This document shows positions 14,753-23,451 of a stretch of DNA of 50,933 nucleotides, piece after piece. The notes below the pieces were generated by a model. That model saw only the letters and a list, made by a program, of their open reading frames with translations, was not told the DNA's origin and searched no databases. The stretch lies in the NCBI GenBank assembly GCA_019186845.1, contig JABARW010000055.1, forward strand, positions 1 through 50,933, in the 5' to 3' direction. Made by a program: the position numbers and the translations under genes. Origin of the DNA: Planctomycetota bacterium. GTDB taxonomy: Bacteria > Planctomycetota > UBA8742 > UBA2392. Each line of letters opens with the position of its first letter. Position 1 is the first letter of the stretch.

Positions 14753-16307
14753 AGTAATCCAGCTTCTCGCTGACCACCTTGGCCTGCGTGAACAGCAGCA
14801 GGTAGTCACGCCCGCCGGCCTTGCTGTCTGTGCCGGACATGTTGAACCCGCCAAAGGGATGGGCCCCCACCAGCGCACCCGTGCACTTGCGGTTGAAGTA
14901 CAGATTGCCGGCATGGAAGTCGCGTCGCGCCAGCTCCAGGTGCTCGCGGTTCTTCGAATAGACCGCACCGGTCAGGCCGTACTCACTGCTGTTGACGATA
15001 TCCAGGCCTTCTTGGAAGCTGCCCACGCGCAGGCAGGCGAGAACCGGACCGAAAATCTCTTCGCAATGGATGCGTGCGTCCGGCTTGACCTCGCCAAAGA
15101 TCGTCGGCTGGATGAAGTGGCCTTCGGCGCTGCCCGCCGCGCCCCCCGCCAAAAGCTTGCCTTCCTTCTTGCCGATCTCGATGTAGTTCATGATCGTGTT
15201 CTTCGCCTTGGCGTCGATCACGGGCCCCATGTAATTGTCGAGGTCCTCCACAGGCCCGACCTTGATCTGCCGGGCGCGTTCCACCAGGCGCGGAACGATA
15301 GCGTCATAGGCCCTGCCCACGAAGATCGCTCGCGAGCAGGCGCTGCACTTCTGCCCCTGGAAGCCAAAGGCCGAGGAAAGCACGCCCACAAGTGCCGCGT
15401 CATAGTCGCTGTGCTCATCGACCAAGATCGCGTCCTTGCCGCCCATTTCGAGAATCGCCCGCTTCAGCCAGATCTGGCCGGGAGCCACCTTGCCGCACTT
15501 TTCCTGAATGCCCAAACCCACGCCCTTGCTGCCTGTAAAAGCCACAGCGCGGGTGAGGGGGTGATCCACCAGGGCGTTTCCGACGTCGCTGCCTGCACCG
15601 GGCACGAAGTTCACGACTCCCGGAGGCAGGCCGGCCTCTTCCAGCACTTCCATGAAGCGCGCCGCAACCAAGGGTGTGTTGCTCGCCGGCTTGAGACAGA
15701 CGGTGTTTCCCGTGACCAATGCCGCCACCGTCATGCCCGCCATGATCGCCAGCGGGAAATTCCAGGGAGGAATGACCGTCACCACGCCCAGCGGTATGTA
15801 GTAAAGGTGGTTCTCTTCTCCGGGAACCTCGGTCAAAGGCTGCTTTTCGGCCTGAAGGCGCATAGCCTCCCGCGCATAGAACTCGCAGAAGTCAATGGCC
15901 TCAGCCGTATCGCCGTCGGCCTCGGTCCAGCTCTTGCCCGCCTCCAGCACAAGGTAGGCGTTGAACTCATCACGATATTTCCGCAGCAGGGCTGCCGCGC
16001 GCAGCACAATGCGCGCCCGCATCATGGCGTCGGTTTTGCGCCAATAGTTCAGGTAGGTCTGATGGGCACCTTCCACCGCACGCTTGGCAATGTCAGCGCT
16101 GGCCGCCACGCAACGACCTAGCAGCTCTTTCGTGTTGCTGGGGTTGAAGCGCTCAATGGTCTGACCGTCCTTGTCCACCTCGCCGTTGACGCGCAGAGGG
16201 CGCACTTCCTTGGCGCGCTCACGCACTTTGACAAAACCCGCGTGCATTGAGCGCTTGCGCTCTTCGCTCCACGTCATCGTGATCGGCTCGTTCCGAAATG
16301 GCTGCAT
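14751..16307 (-). CDS. pruA: L-glutamate gamma-semialdehyde (1-pyrroline-5-carboxylate) dehydrogenase
   Basis: This NAD-dependent aldehyde dehydrogenase oxidises glutamate semialdehyde to glutamate, the last step of proline degradation. The 518-residue product shows IPPWNFPLAIMAG, the nucleotide loop FTGSKGVGLGI, the general base in LEMGGKD (Glu287) and the catalytic Cys321 in GFQGQKCSACSRA, a hallmark of the RocA-type P5C dehydrogenases. The real start is ATG 16307: AGGAGG lies six bases upstream, while the in-frame ATG at 16343 has no such site. It stands alone; no proline dehydrogenase is next to it. It diverges from the amine oxidase gene across 143 bases that carry repeats. Confidence 0.92.
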   Translation of the reverse strand: MQPFRNEPITMTWSEERKRSMHAGFVKVRERAKEVRPLRVNGEVDKDGQTIERFNPSNTKELLGRCVAASADIAKRAVEGAHQTYLNYWRKTDAMMRARIVLRAAALLRKYRDEFNAYLVLEAGKSWTEADGDTAEAIDFCEFYAREAMRLQAEKQPLTEVPGEENHLYYIPLGVVTVIPPWNFPLAIMAGMTVAALVTGNTVCLKPASNTPLVAARFMEVLEEAGLPPGVVNFVPGAGSDVGNALVDHPLTRAVAFTGSKGVGLGIQEKCGKVAPGQIWLKRAILEMGGKDAILVDEHSDYDAALVGVLSSAFGFQGQKCSACSRAIFVGRAYDAIVPRLVERARQIKVGPVEDLDNYMGPVIDAKAKNTIMNYIEIGKKEGKLLAGGAAGSAEGHFIQPTIFGEVKPDARIHCEEIFGPVLACLRVGSFQEGLDIVNSSEYGLTGAVYSKNREHLELARRDFHAGNLYFNRKCTGALVGAHPFGGFNMSGTDSKAGGRDYLLLFTQAKVVSEKLDY

Positions 16308-16327
16308 GACTTCCTCCTCTGGCAAGA

Positions 16328-16393
16328 CTTTACCGCCAATCAATAGCGCGGCAACAGACAGTACCGGCGCCTACCGGCAGCGCGCTGGTAAAG
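16328..16393. promoter_or_regulatory. Repeat-rich divergent control region between pruA and amine oxidase
   Basis: CTTTACC (16328-16334) and GGTAAAG (16387-16393) are perfect inverted repeats. Just inside lie AGCGCG (16345-16350) and CGCGCT (16381-16386), also perfect. Within them TACCGGC is directly repeated at 16362-16368 and 16372-16378, ten bases apart, about one helical turn. This arrangement in a 143-base divergent gap suggests a regulator-binding region serving both genes. Confidence 0.4.
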
Positions 16394-16450
16394 CCGTTCA
16401 ACGTGAAAGAACCTCTTGCTAATGTCGCGCGCATAACTGCCGGAGCCGCC

Positions 16451-17980
16451 ATGTCCCACAGCCCCCTCTTCAGCCGCATCAAGCAAAGCCTGCGCCAGGC
16501 CCGCCTCGAGAGGCTGAACAGTGTCGATCAGGCTTCTCCGCGCCCTCAAGAAGCAGCTCACCTGACACGGCGCGGATTTCTAAGCGCGGCCATCCTGGGA
16601 TCTGGCGCCCTTCTCGCCGGATGCGCCATGACGCCGCTGGATGCACCCCAAAAACCCGGCGCCCCGCGCGTAGCCATCGTCGGCGCCGGACTTGCCGGCC
16701 TCAATTGCGCCTATCAACTCAAGAGGGCCGGTGTAAGGGCCACGCTCTATGAAGCCTCGGAACGCGCCGGAGGGCGCTGCTTCAGCAAAACCGGCCTGCT
16801 CAACGCAGGCCAGACCGTGGAGCTTGGCGGCGAGTTCATCGACACCGGACACGCAGACATGCTGGCGCTGTGCAGGGAGCTTGGGCTCTCCCTCCTCGAC
16901 ATGAGCCAGGACAGCGCCGTTATCAACGAGGCCTATTTCCTTGACGGCCGGCATTACACCGAAGCCGAGGTCATCGAAGCCTTCAAGGCGTTCGTGCCGC
17001 GTCTGGAGTCGGACCTGGCCGCCATGGAGACCCCCGAGGGACTGGCGCAACTGGACGCCCTGAGCCTGAGCGCTTACCTCGATGCCATCGGTTGCGCAGG
17101 CTGGCTGCGCAAGTTGCTGGTGGCGGCCTTCGTGACCGAATTCGGGCTCGACGAAGGCGTGCAGACTTCGCTCAACCTGATCTCAATGATCGGCACCGAC
17201 GTGGCGGAGGGATTCAAGGTCTTCGGTGAAAGCGACGAGCGCTTCAAAGTGGTCGGCGGCAACCAGCAGGTAGCCCTTGGCCTGGCTCAACGCCTGGACG
17301 GCCAGATTGAATTCGAGCGCCGCCTCACGCGCCTGAGCCGTCAAGGCAGCGCCTATGGCCTCGACTTCGACAAGGGCGAAGCAACAGCCGATGTGGTCGT
17401 GCTCGCCTTGCCGTTTACACTGCTGCGCGATGTAGAAATCAGGCTCGAATTGCCGGCGCTGAAGTGGCGGGCCATCCGTGAACTTGGCTATGGCATGTGC
17501 ACCAAGGTCATGCTGGGAACAACATCACGGCCCTGGCGCCAGCAGGGCTACTCCGGCAGCGTGTACAGCGACCAATCCTTCCAGCTGGCCTGGGACAACG
17601 CCAGGCTCCAGGCGGGCGCCGGCGCGGGCATCACTCTCTACTCTGGCGGAAGCGCTGCCATGCGCGCCGGGGAAGGCTCCGTCCAGGAGGCGCTCAAGCG
17701 TCTCCTTCCCGGCCTGGAACTGGCCTTTGCGGGCTTAACCCAGGCGGCCAACCAGAACCAGCACCGCATGCATTGGCCCGCTCACCCCCTGGCTCGCTGC
17801 GCCTACTCCGCCTACACCGTCGGCCAGTGGAGCACGCTTTCGGGCCACGAATTTGAGCCCGTGAACGACCTCTATTTCTGCGGCGAGCATTGCAGCGAAG
17901 ACTTCCAGGGCTTCCTCAACGGCGCAGCAGAGACGGGCCGCCGCGCCGCGGACCTCGTTGTGGCCGCCCTCAGGGGCTGA
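16451..17980 (+). CDS. Flavin monoamine oxidase family protein, Tat lipoprotein
   Basis: This 509-residue FAD enzyme belongs to the amine oxidase family (monoamine, polyamine or L-amino-acid oxidases). The N-terminus carries a twin-arginine motif LTRRGFLSAA with Arg40 and Arg41, then a hydrophobic segment ending LLAGC, so it is probably exported folded and lipidated at Cys58. The FAD loop is VAIVGAGLAGLNCAYQL (from about 74), followed by YEASERAGGRC and the C-terminal flavin motif YFCGEHCSEDFQGFLNGA. ATG 16451 was chosen because GGAG lies five bases upstream; a GTG at 16403 would add 16 residues. The substrate is unknown. Divergence from pruA may hint at amino-acid or amine catabolism. Confidence 0.88.
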   Translation: MSHSPLFSRIKQSLRQARLERLNSVDQASPRPQEAAHLTRRGFLSAAILGSGALLAGCAMTPLDAPQKPGAPRVAIVGAGLAGLNCAYQLKRAGVRATLYEASERAGGRCFSKTGLLNAGQTVELGGEFIDTGHADMLALCRELGLSLLDMSQDSAVINEAYFLDGRHYTEAEVIEAFKAFVPRLESDLAAMETPEGLAQLDALSLSAYLDAIGCAGWLRKLLVAAFVTEFGLDEGVQTSLNLISMIGTDVAEGFKVFGESDERFKVVGGNQQVALGLAQRLDGQIEFERRLTRLSRQGSAYGLDFDKGEATADVVVLALPFTLLRDVEIRLELPALKWRAIRELGYGMCTKVMLGTTSRPWRQQGYSGSVYSDQSFQLAWDNARLQAGAGAGITLYSGGSAAMRAGEGSVQEALKRLLPGLELAFAGLTQAANQNQHRMHWPAHPLARCAYSAYTVGQWSTLSGHEFEPVNDLYFCGEHCSEDFQGFLNGAAETGRRAADLVVAALRG

Positions 17981-18016
17981 ATCCGCGCCAAGCACCCTAT
18001 TGGGAGGCTACTGGCG

Positions 18017-18040
18017 GCCTTCCCTTACGTCTCGGGAGGC
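18017..18040 (-). terminator. Weak hairpin downstream of tRNA-Val
   Basis: On the minus strand GCCTCCC pairs with GGGAAGGC (one bulged A) around a nine-base loop, 12 bases after the tRNA 3' end. No T tract follows, so the terminator call is weak. Confidence 0.3.
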
Positions 18041-18051
18041 TGGTTGGAAGA

Positions 18052-18128
18052 TGGTAGGCCGTATAGGACTCGAACCTATGACCTCTACCGTGTCAAGGTA
18101 GCGCTCTAGCCAACTGAGCTAACGGCCC
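18052..18128 (-). tRNA. tRNA-Val (anticodon GAC)
   Basis: The minus strand folds as a full cloverleaf of 77 bases including the encoded CCA. The acceptor stem GGGCCGT pairs with ACGGCCT (first pair G-U). The D arm is GCTCAGTTGGCTAGAGC. The anticodon arm CTACC-TTGACAC-GGTAG gives anticodon GAC, which reads GUC valine. The T arm is ATAGG-TTCGAGT-CCTAT, the discriminator A, then CCA. The gene stands alone between the amine oxidase and the FHA protein gene. Confidence 0.95.
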
Positions 18129-18289
18129 ACTTCAGTGCAGTTTGCCGGCCAGTGCCGGCGACGCGAAGAGTAGCAGCGCGACTCCGTTCGTCAACCGGTC
18201 AATGGTGGCGATTGCCGGCTTGACGCTGGAAGTTACTCGCCCCGGGCTTATCCACGCGCCCTTGGGCTGCTGCCTTGGCCTTTCAAGCA

Positions 18290-21025
18290 TCAATCGAAGC
18301 GCTCTTCAATGCGGCGGACGCGCTTCATGATGTCGCGGTTGCGCGGCGTGTCCGGGAAGCGCTTGAACAGGGCTTGGCAGCGTTCCATGGCGCCGGACCA
18401 GTCCCCGGCGTCACAGGCCTTGTCAATCTCCGAAAGTTCGCGGTCAATGGCTGCATCGCGTTTGGCGGGGTCCTGAAGATCGCGTGTTAGACGCGTGTAT
18501 ATCTCCGTCGCTTCCTTGAAACTGGAGGTGTCCTGGTAGTCCCGCGTGATGTTCTCAAGAAAGGCCAGGGCCAGCAGCACGTGGCCGTTTTTCTCATGAT
18601 CCTTGGCTGCACGCAGGAAGCTCTCTGCATACAGGTTGGCCTTGGCCGCTTCTTCCGGCGGGCGGGTCACGCGGATGGCGGCGCGCCAGTCCGAAAGCTC
18701 GCGCGAGAGCTTCTCAAAGCCCGCAGCCTCGGCGTCTCCCGGAAACTCCGCCAGGAACTTGCCCACGGCCCGCTGCGCCTGGTCAATGGCCAGCAGCGTC
18801 CGGGTGTCCTTGGCCACGGCATACGCCGTTTGCGCCTCGGCGTGGAGTTCGTCGCGCCGCGTCTTGATGCGCGTGACCCGCTCCTTCACGGCGTCCAGAC
18901 CCGCCAGTGTGCTGGGGGCCTTGTCCAACAGATAGGTGTAGCGCGCCAGTGCCGCGCTGAACAAGGAGCGCGAGTCAAACTCCTCGGCCTCCCGAAGCAG
19001 GCGCGCATAGAGCCGGGCGTGTGCCAGGCTATGGGGATAGACGTCAAGGCTGACTTCGTGACGCTTGGTTTCGTGTGATGAGCGCACGGTGGCAACGAGT
19101 ACGTTCTTGCGCGTCTGGTCCAGCCAGAGCACGGCGCCGCGCGGAAACGCCACGCAGAGTCCCTGGCGCTCAATCGAAATCTCCGTAACCGTCGAATAGG
19201 GAAAGCCGTGAAAATCGGCCAGGCTCAGCGTTAGGGGTGTGCCGCGGAGGTCCGCAACGGTTACCACGGCCTGGTCAGTCAACGCAATTTCAATGTTAGC
19301 CGCCAGCGAGGCTCCCTGAACGTCGTTGCGCAACCCATAGGTAATCCTGATGCCCGGCTCCTGGAGATACTGCACAGCGCAAGGCTCGGGCCGGAAATCA
19401 ACGGTGGAGACAATGCCGCGCGAAGGCAGGGCGGCCAGGAATGCGAGATCGCGCTTGTCTCGCGCGCCAATGGTCCAGAAGCCGGACTCGGAAAGCTGCC
19501 GATCGTTGGGCGCCAGCACCCGCGGCACAACGCGCAACTGGTGCGTATTCGCATGGGAGATCACACACTCCCCGGTGCGGCTGCGGTCGTGGGTCAGCTT
19601 CAGATCCCCGCTTGAGAGGGCTTCCAGGGGTGCCGGAGCCGCGTCGGAAGCGCGGCTGACGGAGACGCGGTCCAGCCACAGTCTGGCGAAGGAGCCCGCA
19701 ATGAGGAGCACGAGCCTGGCGCCCTTGGGGCTCTCAAGAACCGTGCCGGTGGCCTTGACCTCCGTCCAGGTCTGAGAGCTGAGGCCCTTGAGAGGTGTGG
19801 CCACCAGCGTCTGCTGGCGGCCCTCCGTCTCCAGCGCGCAGGCGAGGCAAGCCAGCGAAACATCCTGGCCCCGCGCCATGAAGGAAAGCTGCACGGTGCC
19901 GGTCAGTTCCCAGTCCCTGGGCTTGTCGGCGGCGAGAATCAGCATGCCCGCGCCCTCACCCGTCTGGGACTGCTCGATGCGCAGGGACGTCGAGCCGTCG
20001 CCCGGGTTGTCGGGGTCCAGGGCGAGCATGGCCTTACCCTTGCCGGGCGCTTCAAAGCGCGCCGTCCAGCCCGCGGGATTGCCCTGGCCATCGATGCTGC
20101 CCTCAAAGCTCAGGGCCAGATCGGCCTGGGGCGGCTGCACGGCCGGACCGCGCGCCTCACCGGGAGAAGAACTCAACAGGCTCGACAGCCAGAAGCCGCC
20201 TGCAACGAGCGCGCCCGCCACCAGCAAGCCAATGACCAGGTTGACTCCCCAGGCACCCGCGAGGCTTTCCTGCGGCTCAGCCACAGGCTCAAAGCTGCCG
20301 CGATCGGAGGCGCCCCCGGCCACGGGCTGCACCGGCCCCCCGGAGGCCGCCGGCGGCGCAGCCGGGGCAGGTTGAGCAGGGGGTTGGCCCGGCGAAGCTG
20401 CCGGGACCGGCTGTGCCAACGGATCGATGAAATGCAGCTTGGCGACCTTGCCCAGAACGATCGCATCGCCGTTGTTCAGCACACATTCGCGCACGTCGCG
20501 GCCAGCCACGCTGGTGCCGTTGCTGGACTCCAGGTCGCGCAGGGTGCAGGTGCGACCGGCGCGCACGACTTCAATGTGCGTGCCCGAAACACCCTTGTTG
20601 TCAATCTGCAATGAGTTTTCAGGCTTGCGGCCAATGGTGATGCGGCCCCTGATGAGCACCACTACCGGAGCCGCGTTGGGATCAGGCTGGAAAACGAGAC
20701 GGGGAATCTCCTGCTCGGGCTCGGAGGCCGGTTTGAGTGGTTCACCCTCAAACTTCAGTTCCGTGGCGCCAATGCGCACGACATCGCCGGGCGCCAGCGT
20801 GACAATGCCGCCAATCTTTTTGCCGTTGACCAGCGTGCCGTTGGCACTCTGAAGATCTTCCACACACCACTTGCCGTCGCGCAGAATGAACTGGGCATGG
20901 ACGCGGCTTGCCGTCTTGTCCGGCAGGCAGTGGTCGGCGGCATCGCCGCGGCCAAGGGAGACCGGGCGATCGATGAGTGGCACGGTTACACGCCGGCCTT
21001 CGTGGGTATAGACGAGCTGGTTCAC
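18290..21025 (-). CDS. Double-FHA domain membrane protein with large extracytoplasmic region
   Basis: This 911-residue protein has two forkhead-associated domains: FHA1 with SLGRGDAADHCLPDKTASRVHAQF, and FHA2 with TIGRKPENSLQIDNKGVSGTHIEV and LESSNGTSV. FHA domains bind phosphothreonine. A Pro/Ala-rich linker (about 205-255) leads to one membrane helix (258-284). The remaining 620 residues are beta-rich at first, like a carbohydrate-binding or jelly-roll region, and then helical with TPR-like pairs, so they probably lie outside the cytoplasm. It may carry Ser/Thr phosphorylation signals to the envelope. The start is GTG 21025. It follows the thiamine-binding-family gene by 74 bases on the same strand. 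No Ser/Thr kinase gene is in the window. Confidence 0.82.
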   Translation of the reverse strand: MNQLVYTHEGRRVTVPLIDRPVSLGRGDAADHCLPDKTASRVHAQFILRDGKWCVEDLQSANGTLVNGKKIGGIVTLAPGDVVRIGATELKFEGEPLKPASEPEQEIPRLVFQPDPNAAPVVVLIRGRITIGRKPENSLQIDNKGVSGTHIEVVRAGRTCTLRDLESSNGTSVAGRDVRECVLNNGDAIVLGKVAKLHFIDPLAQPVPAASPGQPPAQPAPAAPPAASGGPVQPVAGGASDRGSFEPVAEPQESLAGAWGVNLVIGLLVAGALVAGGFWLSSLLSSSPGEARGPAVQPPQADLALSFEGSIDGQGNPAGWTARFEAPGKGKAMLALDPDNPGDGSTSLRIEQSQTGEGAGMLILAADKPRDWELTGTVQLSFMARGQDVSLACLACALETEGRQQTLVATPLKGLSSQTWTEVKATGTVLESPKGARLVLLIAGSFARLWLDRVSVSRASDAAPAPLEALSSGDLKLTHDRSRTGECVISHANTHQLRVVPRVLAPNDRQLSESGFWTIGARDKRDLAFLAALPSRGIVSTVDFRPEPCAVQYLQEPGIRITYGLRNDVQGASLAANIEIALTDQAVVTVADLRGTPLTLSLADFHGFPYSTVTEISIERQGLCVAFPRGAVLWLDQTRKNVLVATVRSSHETKRHEVSLDVYPHSLAHARLYARLLREAEEFDSRSLFSAALARYTYLLDKAPSTLAGLDAVKERVTRIKTRRDELHAEAQTAYAVAKDTRTLLAIDQAQRAVGKFLAEFPGDAEAAGFEKLSRELSDWRAAIRVTRPPEEAAKANLYAESFLRAAKDHEKNGHVLLALAFLENITRDYQDTSSFKEATEIYTRLTRDLQDPAKRDAAIDRELSEIDKACDAGDWSGAMERCQALFKRFPDTPRNRDIMKRVRRIEERFD

Positions 21026-21099
21026 GGGAGCGAGTTTAGGCAGGGTATGGCCTTGCGGCTAGCGGGCTGGTCAAAATCGCCGGGGAAGGCGCAACCGGC

Positions 21100-21411
21100 T
21101 CATTGGTTGAGTTTACGCCCCACCCGCTCCTCGACGGAGGCCACCTTCGCTTTGAGACGGCCCTCGTGCCCCTCGCGGGCGTCGATCTTGATGCTGCAGG
21201 AGATACGGCGGCAATCCTTGCGCATGGCCGTGTAGCAGGCCTTGACCACAGCCATGACCTGGTCCCACTCGCCCTCGATCACGGTGCCCATGGGGTTGAG
21301 CCGGTAGGGAATGCCGCTCTTGTCAATGATGTCCAGGCTGCGGGCTACAAAGGCACCGACACTTTCTCCCTTGTCGAGGGGAGACATGGAAAACTCAAGA
21401 AGCACGGACAT
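21100..21411 (-). CDS. MTH1187 family thiamine-binding protein
   Basis: The 103-residue protein starts MSVLLEFSMSPLDKGESVGAFVARSLDII and contains YRLNPMGTVIEGEWDQVMAVVKACY and ISCSIKIDAREG. This is the DUF77/MTH1187 (YqgV-like) family, a ferredoxin-like fold that forms tetramers; some members bind thiamine or a related ligand. ATG 21411 fits the family start; the frame is open upstream, but without homology. It is divergent from selB across 88 bases. The physiological role of the family is not settled. Confidence 0.85.
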   Translation of the reverse strand: MSVLLEFSMSPLDKGESVGAFVARSLDIIDKSGIPYRLNPMGTVIEGEWDQVMAVVKACYTAMRKDCRRISCSIKIDAREGHEGRLKAKVASVEERVGRKLNQ

Positions 21412-21499
21412 GGCCAGACCTCCGAAGATTCGATGCAGTGGATCGGAAATTGAACGACGGGCAATCGACAATCGTCAATCCCCATCCGACAATCCCGCC

Positions 21500-23446
21500 A
21501 TGACCGAGCCTCAAACATCCGAAGCTGCCACCGAAATCCGAAATGTCGTCATCGGTACCGCCGGCCACATCGACCACGGCAAGAGCACGCTCGTGCAGAC
21601 CCTGACCGGCAAAAACCCCACGCGCCTGAGCGAAGAACTCGAGCGCGGGATGACCATAGACTTGGGGTTCTCCAACTTCGTGTACCAGGGCAAGTACCGC
21701 ATCGGCATGATCGACGTGCCGGGACACGAGAAGTTCGTAAAGAACATGGTCGCGGGCGCCAGCGGCGTGGACATCGTGCTGCTTGTGATCGCTGCCGACG
21801 ACGGCGTGATGCCGCAGACGCGCGAACACATCGAGATTCTGACCCTGCTGGGCATCCAGCGCGGGGTCATTGCGCTCAACAAGGCAGATCTCGTGGACGC
21901 CGACACCCTGGAGCTGGCGGCCGAGGACGCGCGCGACGCTGTCAAAGGCACCTTCCTGGAGTCGGCGCCGGTGGTGCCGGTCAGCGCCTTGACGCGTCAA
22001 GGCCTCGATGCGCTGTGGAAGGCTCTGGGGGGAGCCATCGAGGCCACAAAGCCCAAGGACACTCAGGGCGCCTTCCGCATGCCCGTTCAGCGCGTGTTCT
22101 CGGCCAAGGGGCAGGGTGCGGTGCTCACGGGGATTCCGGTTTCAGGACGCGTGCGACTGGGCGACAACGTCGTGATTCTGCCCGGAGAACAGAAAGGCAA
22201 AGTGCGCGGCATCCAGGCCTATCACGCTGCCATTGAGGAGGCCCGGGCCGGTCACAGCACCGCACTGAACCTTGCGGGCGTTGACCACACGGCCTGCCAG
22301 CGCGGCTACACCGTAGCCGAGCCGGGCGTGTTTTCGCCCTCGCGCCATTTCAGCGTCAGGTTGCGCCTGCTGGAGAAGGCGCCGCGCACGCTCAAGCACC
22401 GCAGCGAAGTGAAATTCCACGTGGGCACCAGCGAGATCGTAGCCACGCTGTTTCTGCTCGACCGCCAGAGCGTCGAACCAGGCCAGACCTGCGACTGCGA
22501 GCTGATCCTTGAAGAGCCCGTGGTCGCCGGCATGGGCGACCGCTTCATCCTGCGGCTGCCCTCGCCGGCCATCACGCTGGGCGGCGGCCAGGTCATCCGC
22601 GGCGAGCGCGACCAGCTTCCCCGCTCCGATGCGGCCCTGATGCAGCGCCTGTCTGCCTGGGCCACGGCCGCCGACAACCCGGTCCTGCGTGTCGAGCTTG
22701 CTATCGAGGATGCCGGGCCCGCGGGCATCGACCGCCAGCGCCTGGCACAGGCCACGGAGCTGCGGGCCGGCGCCCTTGCGCCTTTGGTTGAACAGGTCCT
22801 GGCCAAAGGCGCCGTCGAGGAATTCGGCCCCTCCCGCGCCCTGATTCACCGCGATGCACGCGCCAGGGCCAGGGCGGTACTGGTGTCCATCATCGACCGC
22901 TTTCACGACAACAACAAGGCGCAACTGGGCCCCAAAGCCGCCAGTGTCCAGGCGCAGATGGGGCTGGACGGCCGCACCTTCGCCTCCGTGGTGGAGGCCG
23001 CCGTTTCCGCCGGCCAGGTGGAGATCCGGGGTGAGCTGCTGGGGCTGCCCGGCCGCGGCGGCGTCTTGAGCGCCGACGAAAAGAAGATCGTCGAGCGCAT
23101 CGCCGTGCAGCTGGAAGAGTCCATGCTCAATCCGCCCACCCTCAAGGAGCTGGCCAAGGCCGCCGGTCAGAACGAAACTACGACGCAGAACGCCATCGAT
23201 TATCTTGTGGGCAGCGGGCGGGCCCGCGTGCTTCATGACGGCGTGCTGTTCTCGACCAAGGCGCTCGAATTTGCGCGCAAGGGCATCACCGATTTTCTCA
23301 AGGCTAAAGGCGAAGCCGCCGCCAAGGACTTCAAAGAGGTGCTTCCCACCAGCCGCAAATTCCTGATTCCCCTGCTGGAATACATGGACTCCCAGGGGGT
23401 CACCCGTAACGTCAACGGCACGCGCACACTCAAGCCTGAAGCTTGA
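21500..23446 (+). CDS. selB: Selenocysteine-specific translation elongation factor SelB
   Basis: SelB is the GTPase that brings selenocysteinyl-tRNA to UGA codons marked by a SECIS hairpin. The 648-residue protein has G1 GTAGHIDHGKST (residues 19-30), the switch region ERGMTIDLGFSNF, G3 DVPGHEKFVKNMVAG and G4 NKADLVD. Three EF-Tu-like domains and a winged-helix C-terminal part (ELAKAAGQNETTTQNAIDYLVGSGRA) follow. DLGFSNF is the SelB form and not EF-Tu. ATG 21500 precedes the G domain. No selA, selD or tRNA-Sec gene is in the window, and I saw no in-frame UGA in a selenoprotein. It converges on the next gene with five bases between. Confidence 0.93.
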   Translation: MTEPQTSEAATEIRNVVIGTAGHIDHGKSTLVQTLTGKNPTRLSEELERGMTIDLGFSNFVYQGKYRIGMIDVPGHEKFVKNMVAGASGVDIVLLVIAADDGVMPQTREHIEILTLLGIQRGVIALNKADLVDADTLELAAEDARDAVKGTFLESAPVVPVSALTRQGLDALWKALGGAIEATKPKDTQGAFRMPVQRVFSAKGQGAVLTGIPVSGRVRLGDNVVILPGEQKGKVRGIQAYHAAIEEARAGHSTALNLAGVDHTACQRGYTVAEPGVFSPSRHFSVRLRLLEKAPRTLKHRSEVKFHVGTSEIVATLFLLDRQSVEPGQTCDCELILEEPVVAGMGDRFILRLPSPAITLGGGQVIRGERDQLPRSDAALMQRLSAWATAADNPVLRVELAIEDAGPAGIDRQRLAQATELRAGALAPLVEQVLAKGAVEEFGPSRALIHRDARARARAVLVSIIDRFHDNNKAQLGPKAASVQAQMGLDGRTFASVVEAAVSAGQVEIRGELLGLPGRGGVLSADEKKIVERIAVQLEESMLNPPTLKELAKAAGQNETTTQNAIDYLVGSGRARVLHDGVLFSTKALEFARKGITDFLKAKGEAAAKDFKEVLPTSRKFLIPLLEYMDSQGVTRNVNGTRTLKPEA

Positions 23447-23451
23447 GTTTT

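Noticed and set aside
14859..16121. Plus-strand open frame (420 codons) opposite pruA
   Set aside because: pruA is certain and has a perfect ribosome-binding site; the opposite frame has no recognisable protein features.
18052..18128. tRNA-Asp or tRNA-Sec for the minus-strand tRNA
   Set aside because: The anticodon loop TTGACAC gives GAC, which is valine; the acceptor stem is 7 bp and the variable loop short, so it is not the longer tRNA-Sec.
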